From contig JAUIRK010000905.1 of NCBI GenBank assembly GCA_030549495.1, positions 253,001 to 317,000 on the forward strand: 64,000 bases of DNA, written 5' to 3'. This document shows positions 38,501 through 49,471 of the stretch, in pieces. Every line of letters begins with the position of its first letter. The stretch's first letter is position 1. This stretch comes from Nectonema munidae (lineage: Eukaryota > Nematomorpha > Nectonematoida > Nectonematidae). Position numbers and translations under genes: made by a program. The notes beneath the pieces are model-generated. The model did not search any database, was not told the origin of the DNA, and worked only from the letters and a program-made list of their open reading frames with translations.

Positions 38501-41500
38501 ATAATTTTCACCTTTTTTCTTTTAATATTAAAGCGACTTCTTTTACTCAACTTACTTTTTTACTCTACTATCTCCTACAAATATTATGCAATCTTGTTTG
38601 CCAAACAATCCAAATAGACTTAATGCGAGGAATTAACTTCTAAACATATCTTTCTCATATTTTTAATTTCTTTTTAAGTTATAGTGTGTTTGCATAAATA
38701 TAGACTCCTTGATCATTTAAAGTTTAGTATACAAAGTAAGGAAAAGGACTACAAATCCTTAATTTTTAAGTCTATCGAAGCTATTGATAAAAGTTATCGG
38801 GATAAAGTCATTAACCACTCAAAGCATCGAAGGAGTAGGCATATGCTTTAAGGGTCTATGTGTGACCGTTGCTAAAAAGTTGATGAAAATCTGTTTTTAA
38901 TTTTTGAAACAAAATATTTAAAAAGTACGAATCTTGTTATAACAAATTTCACCTATAGAAAAGAGATTATATCAGTTGCCTCAAAACTAATAACTTTTCT
39001 GAAAACATCGGGTTATAACATAATGTCAAAATTCTGTTTTTAATTATATGAGTTTCAAAGCAGACCTTTAGAGACAGGTGTTACACTTGACTTTAAATGG
39101 TTGTTCTAAAATTGTTATTATCAATTGTTTCAAATTTTAAAATAGCTTTCTGACTATTCAACTGATTTGTTCTTAAGTAATTAATAATGCGATTTTGTAT
39201 CAATTTGAAAAACAGGTATTGATACAAAAAGAAATAAGTATAATACAAAATAAAATGGAGTACCTATTTTAAAATTTTTTAGTTTCATACTTATTTTGGA
39301 TACAACGAAATATGTTAAATTTATTATACAATGATTCTACTATTATTTTTCAAATGGTTACTCTACCTCCACCGTATTCTATTTAGGTGATATGCTATCT
39401 TAATTTAGAAGTTTTTATGCCTTCCTATAAGTTTGTTGTTTCCCAGGCCAGCCTAAATGCATTGCACATTCTTCAAAAAATGGGTTATTTAAAAAGAAAT
39501 GTGGAAGTATTCAAGATATTCACAAGGAAGTTCAATTTCATTGAATTACGAGAAACTGCACTTAAAATACTTATTGATATCGTAAAAGGTATGCAATTTT
39601 TTTCATCTAGATTACGGCATATGGACAGTTTATGGCCATTTTACATTTCGCTTTTCAAGATTCTCACAGTGATAGAATACCCTATTTTTTCGTTTGTTTT
39701 CCTCTTATGAAAGATTGGAAAAAAAGGAGCTGTCTTGGCATACTTCTTATTAATAATAATATATTCGAGAATAATATTTGTTTTTTATATCAAAATTTTT
39801 TGAATTTTTGTAATACAAGAATGAAGTGTAATTAAGGTTTAGTTTTCTTACTCTCTTTTACTGTACTTATTAGATTTCAGATATTTAGAAATTTCAAAAT
39901 ATATAATATATTGTCCTTAAAAAGATTTTTGAATAGAGGCCAATTTCCTCACAAGTGTAGTAAATCTGATGAGAGCGAATCAAATGAAATAGTTTCCCAA
40001 TGAGTAAGTGCGTTCAAAAGTTTTCTTATAATTAGTCAGTCTGTCTTATTATTTCCTATGACATTTTTAATGATGATATCATTAAAAGTGATTGGCTATG
40101 CTTCTGTCTGTTTTTATTATTATAATATGAAAAAGTTAAATAAATTTGAACTTTTTTATAATATAGCAAATAAATATTCATAATAATAATTTTGCTATCA
40201 ACACTTCTTTATATAATCGCATAATTAACGTCTAATTATATTTATGGTTTTTATTCTATGAACTGTGAGGAAAATTATTTTGTACAATAAAGCGAAGCAA
40301 ATGCCTGTTTATAATGTTGAAATAAATTTGAAAAAAAGTTTGATGCGTAGTGGTCATTTTCAAAGTTAGCAGCTAAAAATTATTCCGCATCTGACAAAAA
40401 CACTGCATGTTAAAGAGGCTATGATTGTGTCTATTTCTTCAACTTTGCGGTGTAGAGTGTTTTTCTAAGCGCATGCTCTTCGTCACCTTGACCAATGAAA
40501 TGTCAAACCAGGGTTGCCGAATGGGGAGGGGGGATCCGAATCCAAGTGCCTACACAAATTCAACTCCTGCTCCAAATACTTAAAAAATAAACCTTAATTT
40601 TTCAGATGAGGCGTTAGAAGAAGACCTATCCTGGATCTGGCAAAATACGATTGAAGATGAAAACGAGTCTGTTTATATAAAACAAAAAGTGATTCTTTTT
40701 TTCACTCAACCACCTCTTTTATTCAAGAAAAAGTCCAACTCTCCTTTAGATACGCCTGCCTTTTTCAAAAAGTATTGGAATTTCATGAACACGTGCACGG
40801 ACACCAAACTACTCTGCTCCATGCTATATCTTTTTGAAAAGTTGTATGGAAGATCTAGACCTCTATGTTTAACTCTTTATTCTGAAACCTGTTTTACTTC
40901 CGAAGTAATCCAAAATACTTTACTTTCGTTCACTCTCTTTGCCATGACATTTCTTCCTATTTAGATATTAACCTAAAATATCTTGTTTAAATTTTTATTA
41001 TTAACCTTTATTTCAATGTTAGTTAGTCCTATAACGATTTTTGTATAAGTAGAGAATTTCCTAAACATATAATCTGCAATACTATTTTAAAAAACCTACC
41101 CAATCGCAGAACATATCAAATTACTAAAAAGTACAAGCGGAAATTTCATTTTTTACTCATGCAGAAAAGTTGACTACATTTTTTCAAACTTTGCTCCAAT
41201 ATTTTGAGTTATGCTTAATTCCTTTCTTATGAAAATTATATATTAATTTCATATAATATTCATTACAAAATGTATGGAAGAGGCACATGATAAAGTCTAA
41301 TTACTCCGATCAAATACTTGTGTTAGATATTACCTATAGAAAGATTTCCATAAGCATCATAGAAGCACGCCTTTCAAGACTTTTCTAGAATACTGCATTG
41401 AAAGTTAGTGAATCACATATTTCACTCGTTTATTCGCTTAAATGTGTTCTAAGCCAAACATTGTGCGTTCAGCTTTTTAAAGGCTTTTTATTTATCAGCA

Positions 41501-44500
41501 TGCATCTTCTTTATACAAACCATTAAATTTTTTAGTTACTACCTGAAGCCTCTTCTAAATCACCACCAATTACTACAGTCGTAACTAGAGATCTTGAAAA
41601 TGCTCAAGATATCACGGAAAATGTTATTCCTAAAGTTCTCACATTCACTAGTAAATATATACTCACCTCATATTTACCTGCCTAATATACATATCCTCTT
41701 GTTGATTTTAGGTTTAGCCATTTCCACTTCAGTCATTTCTTCAACAAATTGTAACCTAGAAGTTCCAACTAAAAGTTATACAAGTGATACTACTCTTTTA
41801 AGTAAAGATACAGAAGTCAAAAGCAAGAAAGATGTTTTAACTTCTATATTTACACATTTGCTTCCTGAAGCTAAAAGTAGTGATCTTGTTAAAGTTGAAC
41901 AAGTTGATGAAGGTGTTGAAGATATCTCTTATATCAAGAGCGACCCTAATGTGCTAGATCTTAGTGCCTTATCCAAAAAAATAGAGTCTGAGTTTCTTGA
42001 TAGTATTGAAAATACAAAAGAATCGGATCAAGCTTCCTTATTAGAGGTATCTTTCTTGGTTCTTCACTCATCATCTATCTTAAATTGTCTTTTTTTACTT
42101 TAGCATGACTCTACAGCGATTCCAAAATTAAAAATCCACTTTAGTGGGAAATTTAGCGAAGAAAAAATTTCAAGTAAAATTATTATTAATTTTTTTTATT
42201 TTTGTCAATTAGGGTACCTAAAAAGTATACTGTAGATCTAGAAAAATTCGCGTTAATTAAATTTCGCATCTATTTACCTGAACACCAATTCGCGACAATT
42301 TATTTTCACCAATGAAGAGTCTGAAATTTATCATCTCAATCAATGTCAGCATAACGCATCATTGTCTGGGAGTTGGACCAGTGATTCTCGTTGTGTCAGA
42401 TGTTCCAAGAGGAAGGAAAGCTGAATTCAAGATGGCACTTGGTTGTTTTGTCGGTGTAGAGGACTTGTGGAGACAGTAGGGTTCCCGACATGGTACATCC
42501 CAGCACAAGGGTCACTTGTCTCAAGTCATCTAGTCCAATGAGTTGTACTTGTTTTCTACCCTTCTCAGCCATGGTCCATTCACTCTGGAGAATGATATTC
42601 ACACTGGTCTGGTCAAAGTCGATGATCAGTTCAGAAGGAACACTATGTTGAGTGGCAACTTTTGAAATACGGTTGAGAAACTCTGTTTGCAGGTTTTTAA
42701 AGTTTGCTGGACGCTTTTTGCTTGCTTTTGTTGCCTTGCGCTGAGTGTATCCTAATCGACGAAACATAGATTCAGCCAGGGCTTGCCTATGTCAAGTGAA
42801 CCTCCATGCTCCTTCACTGAGCTGCGGTCATGATGTTGGACGATCCCCTTAGCTGTTTCAATGAGGATTTCCCTGTTGACAACACCACCTGCCTCGCGGA
42901 TGCCTTGAACGTGCTTACAACCGTGGAATCCAATTCTTACCCTAGCAGTAATGGTCGCCTTCTTTTTGCTGAGGGAAGTTTTGTCAATTTCTCTGGATCT
43001 GTACATCTATGGAGTTCTTGCCGATATTTCTTCACCATGCTTCGTACTGTGATTCATTCAATGGATGCCCAAACTTCTTTGAGAAGTAGCAGGCAGCTTT
43101 TGTAGCTCCATTCAAGGCTGCATACTTGGCAACTTGCAACCTCTCGGCATCAGTGTATGATTTGTAAAAACCCCTTCTTGATGGATGGCGATTCCTCTAG
43201 TAGATGGAAACCGTGTCTGCAATTTCTTCATTCTTAGCTGCACACTCAGAGGCACTGGTTATTTCTGGCAGACCTGGTTTTGGTGCAGAAAATTTCTTCA
43301 TATGAGTGTTGCTAATTTTCAACCAAGACAGCATAGGTGTATTATGAAAATGTGCTCACCAGTGACGTACGTAAAACTAAAAACAGAAAAAATGAAATTT
43401 GAATCGCAAAAATAAAAACAAAACATATCTCACATCAGGTGCTTTTTATCCTAAACAAAGAGAGAGAAAAAATTTATATAATGTTATCTTCCTTCTTTAT
43501 TACATATGTGATGCGTAGCAAAGAAGGGTGATGAGAAAGTAATGTGATTTTATATAATGTCTGTGTAATGACATACAACACTACTTCTTTCATACATAAT
43601 TGTGTGTTTATCTTATTCAGCCTATCTGTGCTTGAATATTGTTAATTGAATGTAATAGATTTGATACGAGAGATTCACATACATGAAGTATTGAAGATGT
43701 GAAGCATGCGCCTAAGACAATAAACTACTTCACTTGATACAACTGTCCATGCCATTTCATTTACTTCATAGATCACATTCACATTTTCACTACCAATAAA
43801 AAAAGGATTTTACAAACCAAATTGTGAGAGTTCAAACTGGATAAAATTATAGGAGGTGCGCCTCGCACCTAGCCCACCATAAATATACGCCACTGGTGTT
43901 TAGGTATGTGTGAAAGGCAATGCCTCTAAACACAATCTATTACTCATTTTGTTAATTAATATTTTCTACAAAATTTTACGATCTATTTATTTTCGCGAGG
44001 GCACAAAATACGAGAAAAATGCGAAAATAAATCTCGATATATGGTTAACCCTCTGAGGAACAATTTGACATCAGCGTACAGTATAGCAAGAAATAAAATC
44101 GTCGGTTTTAAATATATAAATTCTTGTCTTAACCCTATTAATCAAACTCACTAAAAAACCTCAACTAAAATTTCGTTTGTACCAAATTGGCTAGATTTTT
44201 TGGTACCATACTTCGTGACATTTCCTTAAATTGCTAGCTGCATCTTTCGATACTAATTTCTTGATGGTAGGTTAATGACCCTTTTATGTCGAATGCTGTC
44301 AATCAAAATCTGATAAAGATTTTTTATATTCTTACTACTATGAATTATATTTTAATATATTATTCTTGCAATTTCAAAATCACTTATATTTTTATTTTTG
44401 AATATAAAATATTCACAAAAAATAGTTTTGCAGCTAGCTACTAGCGTATACGTAGAAGAGTGTAATTAGTATTTAAGGAAGCACGATACATATTTACGCA

Positions 44501-44959
44501 TACTTGTATTTCAAATGGTGTTCATTCATAGCATAAGTCTTTTTTTATTCGCTTTTACTTTTATCCCGTTATCTTTATAAATGTGTTTTTCAAATAATTT
44601 TGCTACTTATTTTGTAAAAAATAAATTTACAGAACAGAAAAGTCACACGGTATCTATTATGAAACAGAAGGTTTTTATTTTGTAAAACTACTTTAGTCTA
44701 CTCTGTTGATTAACCTGGTTTAGACCAAAGAGCTTAACCCATTTTTATATATGTAATAAGTTATATTTGGTCTAAAAAATTACTCATGTTCACAGCGCCC
44801 TCTCCTTCCATCATAATAAAGTTGGATTCAAACACTCCTTTGAAGATAGAGGAAGATGTGGATCAACCCCCAGATCAACCTCATCACAAGAAGAAGAAAA
44901 AGAAGAAGCACAAACACAAACATTCCTCTAAAAGACATAAGCATGATGATGATTATTGA
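26521..44959 (+). CDS. TAF2: TAF2, TFIID subunit 2 (17 exons seen, N-terminus missing)
   Basis: TAF2 is a nuclear TFIID subunit with an M1-aminopeptidase fold that helps TFIID engage the core promoter initiator. Exons: 26521-26887, 27513-27832, 29881-30094, 32335-32621, 33789-33918, 33986-34111, 35702-35831, 36330-36498, 36554-36703, 36757-37008, 37079-37213, 39387-39588, 40606-40904, 41536-41650, 41712-42046, 42104-42173, 44796-44959. All have GT/AG borders and consistent phases, 1154 residues plus stop. Matches to human TAF2 as I remember it: SESK at the first exon's start, SRVWFPCIDDFSERLTWSLE, EELLCTRFPFTCYK, STYASLSILSTNLLH, ESPILWIRLDP, VANSMINTWVGPPAM, and a Lys/His-rich tail HHKKKKKKKHKHKHSSKRHK. 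The zinc HExxH site is replaced by ARQFFGSF, as in the family. Two introns are only 53-55 bp. Residues 927-1076 (exons at 41536 and 41712) are poorly conserved. About 110 N-terminal residues were not found. Confidence 0.93.
27085..27200 (-). mobile_element. tRNA-derived SINE fragment in TAF2 intron
   Basis: On the minus strand GTGAGTAAGATTAGTTAGAT (A-box region) is followed by TTGAGTTCGATCTCG (B box, 27132-27146 on the + strand). Spacing is tRNA-like but no acceptor stem closes. It sits in the 625-bp intron between the first two recognised TAF2 exons, opposite in orientation to the gene. Confidence 0.5.
28176..29017. mobile_element. Tigger/pogo-type MITE in TAF2 intron, with TA target site
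   Basis: Ends are CAGTCACTCCGTGTGTAACA on the left and, inward from the right, CAGCCAGTCCTCGCTTAACA, flanked by TA on both sides (28174-28175 and 29018-29019). TA duplication and the CAGYC...TAACAAC terminus are typical of pogo/Tigger derivatives. Non-coding. Its length without the nested element at 28579-28914 is close to 500 bp. Confidence 0.75.
28579..28914. mobile_element. 336-bp hAT-type MITE nested in the Tigger MITE
   Basis: Ends are CAGCCATGTAGCCAG and, inward from the right, CAGTAACGTAGCCAG (12 of 15 identical). The flanks are a perfect 8-bp duplication, TGCGCATA at 28571-28578 and 28915-28922. Subterminal GGGCCCC motifs occur near both ends. Non-coding. Confidence 0.85.
30967..31700 (-). 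pseudogene. 3' part of a GTF2IRD2/EPM2AIP1-like hAT transposase in TAF2 intron
   Basis: The terminus CAGTGGGCGCCAATTTTC is at 30967. On the minus strand, moving toward it, readable pieces include NPFAVKIEDSS-like sequence near 31500, then HLCEKTSSF and KSQYRSGLEIKRTLLLAVRS (31150-31330). These match the STYLCEKTFS..K.KYRSRL.DE.L...LR block at the C-terminus of this hAT group. Several stops and frame changes interrupt it and the 5' half is absent, so it is a truncated copy. It lies in the intron between the exons ending at 30094 and starting at 32335. Confidence 0.6.
31755..31830 (+). mobile_element. Terminus of a CAGAGYTGCGGARTCG repeat family
   Basis: CAGAGCTGCGGAATCGGAGT starts here, with further GGAGTC motifs just downstream and again near 31962-31978. 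The same terminus in reverse ends at 49471. The opposite end of this copy was not found. Confidence 0.5.
33090..33240 (-). pseudogene. Possible LINE 3' fragment in TAF2 intron
   Basis: On the minus strand a segment reads DGLERKLDEVSVIEDAKDRM and then IKPTDSPLGIR. This resembles the C-terminal tail of non-LTR retrotransposon ORF2 proteins, which often end with a W.DG(V/L)E.D (short gap) DR..W...I...DP pattern. It is only about 50 residues with one stop just upstream, so the assignment is tentative. Confidence 0.4.
37214..39386. other. Long TAF2 intron without recognised coding sequence
   Basis: It holds the palindrome at 37367 and, at 37485-37530, a diverged copy of the sequence that begins the hAT-type element at 20787 (CACATCCTTAAAATTATTGG here, CACATCCTCAAAATTATTGG there). 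AT-rich otherwise. Confidence 0.5.
37367..37387. repeat. 21-bp palindrome in TAF2 intron
   Basis: Arms GTTATCGTTA and TAACGATAAC are exact reverse complements around one central base. A related TTAACGATAA-like motif recurs nearby (37462-37471 in reverse). No function is evident. Confidence 0.7.
42330..43320 (-). pseudogene. Pogo/Jerky-like DDE transposase fragment in the last TAF2 intron
   Basis: On the minus strand the N-terminal part reads SYTDAERLQVAKYAALNGAT, a helix-turn-helix region (about 43120-43180). Then come a KRGRP basic motif (about 42960), IREAGGVVNREILIETAKGI (about 42880) and LFRRLGYTQRKATKASKKRP-like sequence (42700-42770). The catalytic segment has ELIIDFDQTSVNI (first catalytic Asp), EWTMAEKGRKQVQLIGLDD, LGCTMSGTLLSPQVLY and TKCH, ending with a WNI..(N)HWSN-like stretch near 42350. 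The remaining third, with the later catalytic residues, is absent. A few frameshifts occur between blocks. This lineage of DDE transposases is common in invertebrates and fishes; the pogo assignment is from motif memory. Confidence 0.7.
43352..43901. mobile_element. 550-bp hAT-type MITE next to the transposase fragment
   Basis: Ends CAGTGACGTACGTAAAAC and, inward from the right, CAGTGGCGTATATTTATGG. Flanking octamers GTGCTCAC and GTGTTTAG match at five positions, a weak target duplication. Non-coding, in the last TAF2 intron. Confidence 0.55.
44115..44310 (+). repeat. Dispersed repeat, copy 2 (partner at 10630-10845)
   Basis: TTAACCCTATTAATCAAACT, GTACCAAATTGGCTAG, CTGCATCTTTCGATACTAAT and AATGACCCTTTTATGTCG follow in the same order as in the copy at 10630. 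Family unknown; it lies in the last TAF2 intron. Confidence 0.6.
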
Positions 44960-44993
44960 CTTTACTCTTTTTATTACTTGTTTAAATATGTTT

Positions 44994-44999
44994 AATAAA
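44994..44999 (+). promoter_or_regulatory. Polyadenylation signal of TAF2
   Basis: AATAAA lies 35 bases after the TAF2 stop codon at 44957-44959, giving a short 3' untranslated region. It is the first canonical signal after the stop. Confidence 0.6.
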
Positions 45000-45530
45000 C
45001 TCAAAACTTTTCCTTTTCCAGAGTATTTAATTTTCTTCAAATTTTTTTATATCTATCTCTTTAAATGAACCATGTTCATACTATGTATTTTTGCCGATTC
45101 AATGATACAGAGGATTTATCATTTTTCAAATCAAAACCCTTAAAAATTTGCTATCCTTGAAAGCTTGCTGTATGTAAAATTAGGATATATATATATATAT
45201 ATATAGGAAATCTTTTTTATCTCCAAGATGTGATATGGGAAATTAGGTTTTGAAATCGATATCTAAGAATATAATGAAAAGAGTAAATTTGACAATGATT
45301 TTAACAAAACATAAATAAATTAGTATAAAATGTTAAAATCGATACTATTTCTAATTGTAATTCGTAACCAATTACATAATTCCGCAACTGATTTATTTTA
45401 ATAGTACAGAGGAAAAAAAGAAAAAAATTCCTATTTAAAAAAGTAAATGTGATTTGCATTTTAGCTGAAGAACTTGAAAATAATAGAGCAACACTCAGCA
45501 TGTAGTGCCTACACGAATCCATATTTTAAG
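45000..45530. other. Spacer after TAF2, with a TA microsatellite
   Basis: An uninterrupted TA run lies at about 45185-45205. The ORF at 45301-45522 (minus) is low-complexity. No gene seen. Confidence 0.45.
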
Positions 45531-45539
45531 CCATGCGCC

Positions 45540-46020
45540 ATATTCAACTGCAAGGACAAAGGGTCTAACTCAATGAAACAGTCGTGTCTCTACCACTAAG
45601 AAACTTAACGTAGGGATACCTACCTATGTGTAGTCTGAAGTAACTCTACTTCTTCAACCAGTGGATCTTCCTCTGGAATTCTAGTGTTATTTTTGATTAG
45701 TATAGGGCCCACACTCGTAATCCAAGTAGGTAGCGAAGTTCCATTAGTAGTGTGACGATTATAAAAAATAGTTTTCATGCCGAGTACACCGAGTAGCTGT
45801 ACACATTAGTGAACGTACTGAATGAAGAGGATCTGCGATGACGATTTCCCATTGTTTTAGTGGAAGATTGCGTTAATGTGGAGCCAATTTTATAAGATCT
45901 TTGCAACGAAATGCAAAAGGGAAGCGTGACTATTCATCCACTACTGTAAGGATATAGTTGTTGCCTGAAACACTAGATATTAGATCTTTAAAGTCAATAT
46001 TTAATCTTCTCATGCATTAA
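45540..46020 (-). pseudogene. Ty3/Gypsy-class LTR retrotransposon fossil (integrase portion)
   Basis: On the minus strand the segment shows the integrase-core opening found in Ty3/Gypsy polyproteins (a YILTVVDE-like block) and, further along, remains of the downstream C-terminal part of that polyprotein. No LTRs, gag, protease or reverse transcriptase were recognised around it. It is an old, broken remnant with several interruptions, lying just beyond the TAF2 3' end in the opposite orientation. Confidence 0.6.
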
Positions 46021-46849
46021 AGATTCTCTTTTGCGCCTATACTCAAAGTTAATTAATGTCGGAAGATATTGGTATGAAATATATGAGAATTCATGAAGTA
46101 TATATTATATAGAACGAGTTATTGTTCTCAAAATATATTAGTGCAGCGTATTATTTATAATATCGTAAGCACTCGACCTCCATCTACCATATGTTCCATT
46201 TGCTAGTAGTTAAAATTAGTAAACTAAAATAGTTAATGGTGTTACATTATTTCATTTATTGAATTGTCCACTGGTATTATTTAAAATCTTGTCTATGTTC
46301 GCGATGTCCTATAGTAAAAAATTCTTATTTTCACACTTTAATTAATTTTAGTTATTCAAACATTAGTTAGCTGAAAAAATTATGGAGTTTAATCACATGA
46401 AACCCAAATGTAGCTCCTAAAACATAAAATGTATTTTACAAGCTCTCTTACTTAAAAGAAAGACATTGTATAAGAATATACCACAAGAACTAAAGATTTG
46501 ACAAAATCAATCGCATGAAAATGTAATAATAATTAGGGTTGGGATTCTTTTTTTGGAAAATATAATTTTACAACTGATCTTATGCGATACGTTATTTTCT
46601 TCTAAAGCGCTTTGCTGTAATGCTACTTACTAAATGTATATATATATCTAAAAATATTGGCCCAAATCTAACCCGAGTCAAATTTTTAGAAAGAAAACTC
46701 TAAAGCTGAAAGAAGGAGGATCCATCATGAAAATTGTGGGAACCTACAGCAATCCTTCCTTCTTTAAAGTTCAAAATGTCAACACTTTGTTACTTATTTG
46801 TAAGAATATATTTTAAACTAAATTATTTTTCTGCTGATATATCTTAGAA
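46021..46849. other. AT-rich spacer
   Basis: No gene, RNA or clear repeat seen. Confidence 0.4.
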
Positions 46850-47225
46850 CAGCGTTTCCCAATCTAGCAGTAATTAAGACCAAAAGGCAAAAAATGCAAA
46901 TTATACGTTTAAAATTAATCTATTTTTTGGATTAAGATAAAAAAAGTTGGAGTGTTGTCACTAAATAGAATTAGGCTAAATACAGAGGACTATATGAGAG
47001 TTGTTTTCTCTTCTTGCTTTCTCCATGCATAGAGAAATTGGCAAATTATCTACACGACCAAGGGTCAATTTTCTTAATTTGTATTACTTTCACGAATCTG
47101 TGAACAAATTGATAAAAAATTGTTAAGTTTTTTAATTCTTCCAATCAAAACGCCTAGTAGCAGGTAAAAGTGTACCAGAACAATTATTTTAGAGGTAATT
47201 GATAAGAAAAGGTTGGGAAGCACTG
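46850..47225. mobile_element. 376-bp hAT-type MITE
   Basis: Ends CAGCGTTTCCCAATCT and, inward from the right, CAGTGCTTCCCAACCT (13 of 16 identical), a hAT signature close to the terminus at 7250. Flanks share CTTAGA but offset by two bases, so the target duplication is uncertain. Non-coding. Confidence 0.7.
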
Positions 47226-47299
47226 GCCCTTAGACGAAAACTGTTTTGTACGAAAGTAGATTTAGAAGAAAGTACCTTGAGCCGATAGTAACTTTAGAC

Positions 47300-47592
47300 C
47301 AAGGATCGGCAAACATTTTTACCCGTCGACCCCTTCATAGAACATTTGGCTTCACATCGACCCCCACCCCACATAGAAATGTTTCATAAAAACATTAATC
47401 AATGTCCATTGATTGAGAGATAAAATACAAACCAAAAATGTCTCATATATCCTTTACTATACAATGTCCTAAGATATGTTTTAAAAGAAAAAGGAGATTT
47501 ATTACTACTATAAAGTAAAAAAAGCATAGCACAATTTGGTAGGCTTGTCTATCTTATCAACCCCTAAAGATCTGTTAATTTGCCGACCCATC
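47300..47592. mobile_element. About 290-bp hAT-type MITE (TCGGCAAAC terminus)
   Basis: The left end CAAGGATCGGCAAACATTTT and the right end, inward GATGGGTCGGCAAATTAAC, fit the widespread hAT terminus CAGGGGTCGGCAAAC. Subterminal TCGACCCC motifs are present. Non-coding; no clear target duplication. Confidence 0.6.
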
Positions 47593-49320
47593 TAAAGCAA
47601 AAGTGGCGTTGCATCCCAGTTTTTCTAAATCGTGGCATCCAAGACGCATCGGACCAAGTACTACAATTTATACAGCATCCTTCTTCATCAAGGCGCTTCT
47701 TCGAAATGACACTTTGCAGAAGAACTTGCAGTTGTTGACAGTGCGAGGGTATTCTGACATAAAGACATCAATCAATAGTGATGAGGTGAGGAGGGAGAGA
47801 GTACCAGTACAACTTTTTGAAACATACCTCATCTCACGCGCCTCCGTATCCTGCTTCTCTGTCTCGCACAGAGGAGCGATCAGAATCTGGAGACAATGAT
47901 TCAAATTTGAATAAATAAAGCTAGCGCGCGATTGTACTACACTCTTTCCAAAATTGGCTTTGCCTTTTCATTTTATGCACACACTTCGTATATCATGTTT
48001 GCGAATGCAGATAGTGGATATAGGGATAGTGCTTCGTTATTCATTTAAAATTGTTCTTTGATTGTAGTTTGCGTTTGCCGACACTGACTGAAGAATCACT
48101 TCAAGCGATGAAGGGAAGCCATTTTACACAAAGTCCCAGATAGAGTATATAGATGGGCTTGCATGTTCGATTTAGTGCTTTATCTTTCTACTTTTTCAGA
48201 TGAACTCTTTTGTGTAACGGCGATCAATTTAATTACAAAGCGACTTGTACTCCTCACAAAATTCATTTCAAATTTTAACGTTCTACTCACAGAATGCACA
48301 ATAGGTTCTTTGCCATCTGAGTGCAGACTAAGATAAATTTCTAATGAATAGAGGTGAATCTCAAATCTTTTCTTCCCAAACAGTCCTATCGAGCCTAAAT
48401 ATTTAAAACATAGTCTTCAATGACAGTTACATATCAAAATTTAAGATTAATCTTTTGGATCATTCTATTGTCTCCGTGCATTACAATATCACTAATAGGT
48501 ATACATGTATGTAGCTTGTCTATATCTTTGTTGTTACATTTTTTTTCTCGAAATCAATGTCTGTCTTTACAAAATCACTAAAAGACCTAATAGTAATAAT
48601 GGCTATTGAATCCAAATTTCAAATTCAGATTCCCAAATTTCTCTCGACTCCTTTTTTATTTAAAAAAAAAAGTAATGACCCCTTTAGAAGAGTAAACTTC
48701 ATTACGTAAATGTGCATGATGCGTTGTGTACATGAGGCAGTCCTTTATATACCTGAGTGCTAACCTTGCTTTGGTGCGTTAACCAGTTAAGCGGTGCTCG
48801 AGGGGCTTAATTGTTGTGAGTAGCGCTTCCAGTGCTATATGCTACAAGGTCTTCTTGCTATTAGTTTCCTGTCTTCAAGGTTTGCATCGTCATCATCGAT
48901 GCCTTACTGGATGAAAAATATCACGTCATTTTAACTTGAATAATATATGTTGACCATTTTTTTTAGCAAAATTTAGCCATATTTATTTATCATTTCATTA
49001 TACAAAATATTCAAAAGAATTATTTCTAGATTTTTGCGAGATGAATCTCACAAAGTCTTAACTTTAAGTTTTAAAGAAGACAATGCATAAAGCAAATCAC
49101 TTCGACTTCTAATCGAATTCTTTGCTTGGTTTTTATTACAATAAGTGTTAAGATTTCTTGCAAGGATACTTCGTTGAAAAGAAATAATATTTTTGAGATA
49201 ATATTTTTAAAGTTGAACAAACTAATTCAATTTTTCATTAGAAAGATATGTTTATGAACTTTCTGGGTATATTCTTGAAAATTAATATTTTAAACTTGAA
49301 AATAACTGATATATATTTTT
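47593..49320. other. Unassigned region with a GC-richer patch
   Basis: At 47603-47930 base composition is less AT-rich and both strands carry ORFs (98 codons plus, 78 codons minus). I recognise no domain in either. At 48730-48890 the minus strand has a tRNA-like patch (CGCTTAACTGGTTAACGC, then GGTTAGCACTC), possibly a SINE. The rest is featureless. Confidence 0.35.
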
Positions 49321-49394
49321 ATTTTTAATACTTTGAATGAAGTATCTGCTTGTTCATATTGTCTCTTTTACTCGGCTTACCTAAGCCTTCTTAA

Positions 49395-49471
49395 ATTTAC
49401 CTTACGCTACCCAGTTTTGTAACGATTACTTTAAAACCCCCGACTTTTGTGACTTCGACTCCGCAACTCTG
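49395..49471 (-). mobile_element. Terminus of a CAGAGYTGCGGARTCG repeat family
   Basis: Inward from 49471 the minus strand reads CAGAGTTGCGGAGTCGAAGT then ACAAAAGTCGGGGG. It matches the terminus at 31755, showing a dispersed family with defined ends. The opposite end was not found. Confidence 0.5.

Noticed and set aside
46850-47233. CTTAGA flanks as a target duplication of the MITE
   Set aside because: The shared hexamer is offset by two bases relative to the two ends, so it does not fit an 8-bp hAT duplication.
47603-47904. Overlapping ORFs on both strands as a gene
   Set aside because: No domain, no splice or promoter evidence; the patch is simply less AT-rich so stops are rarer.
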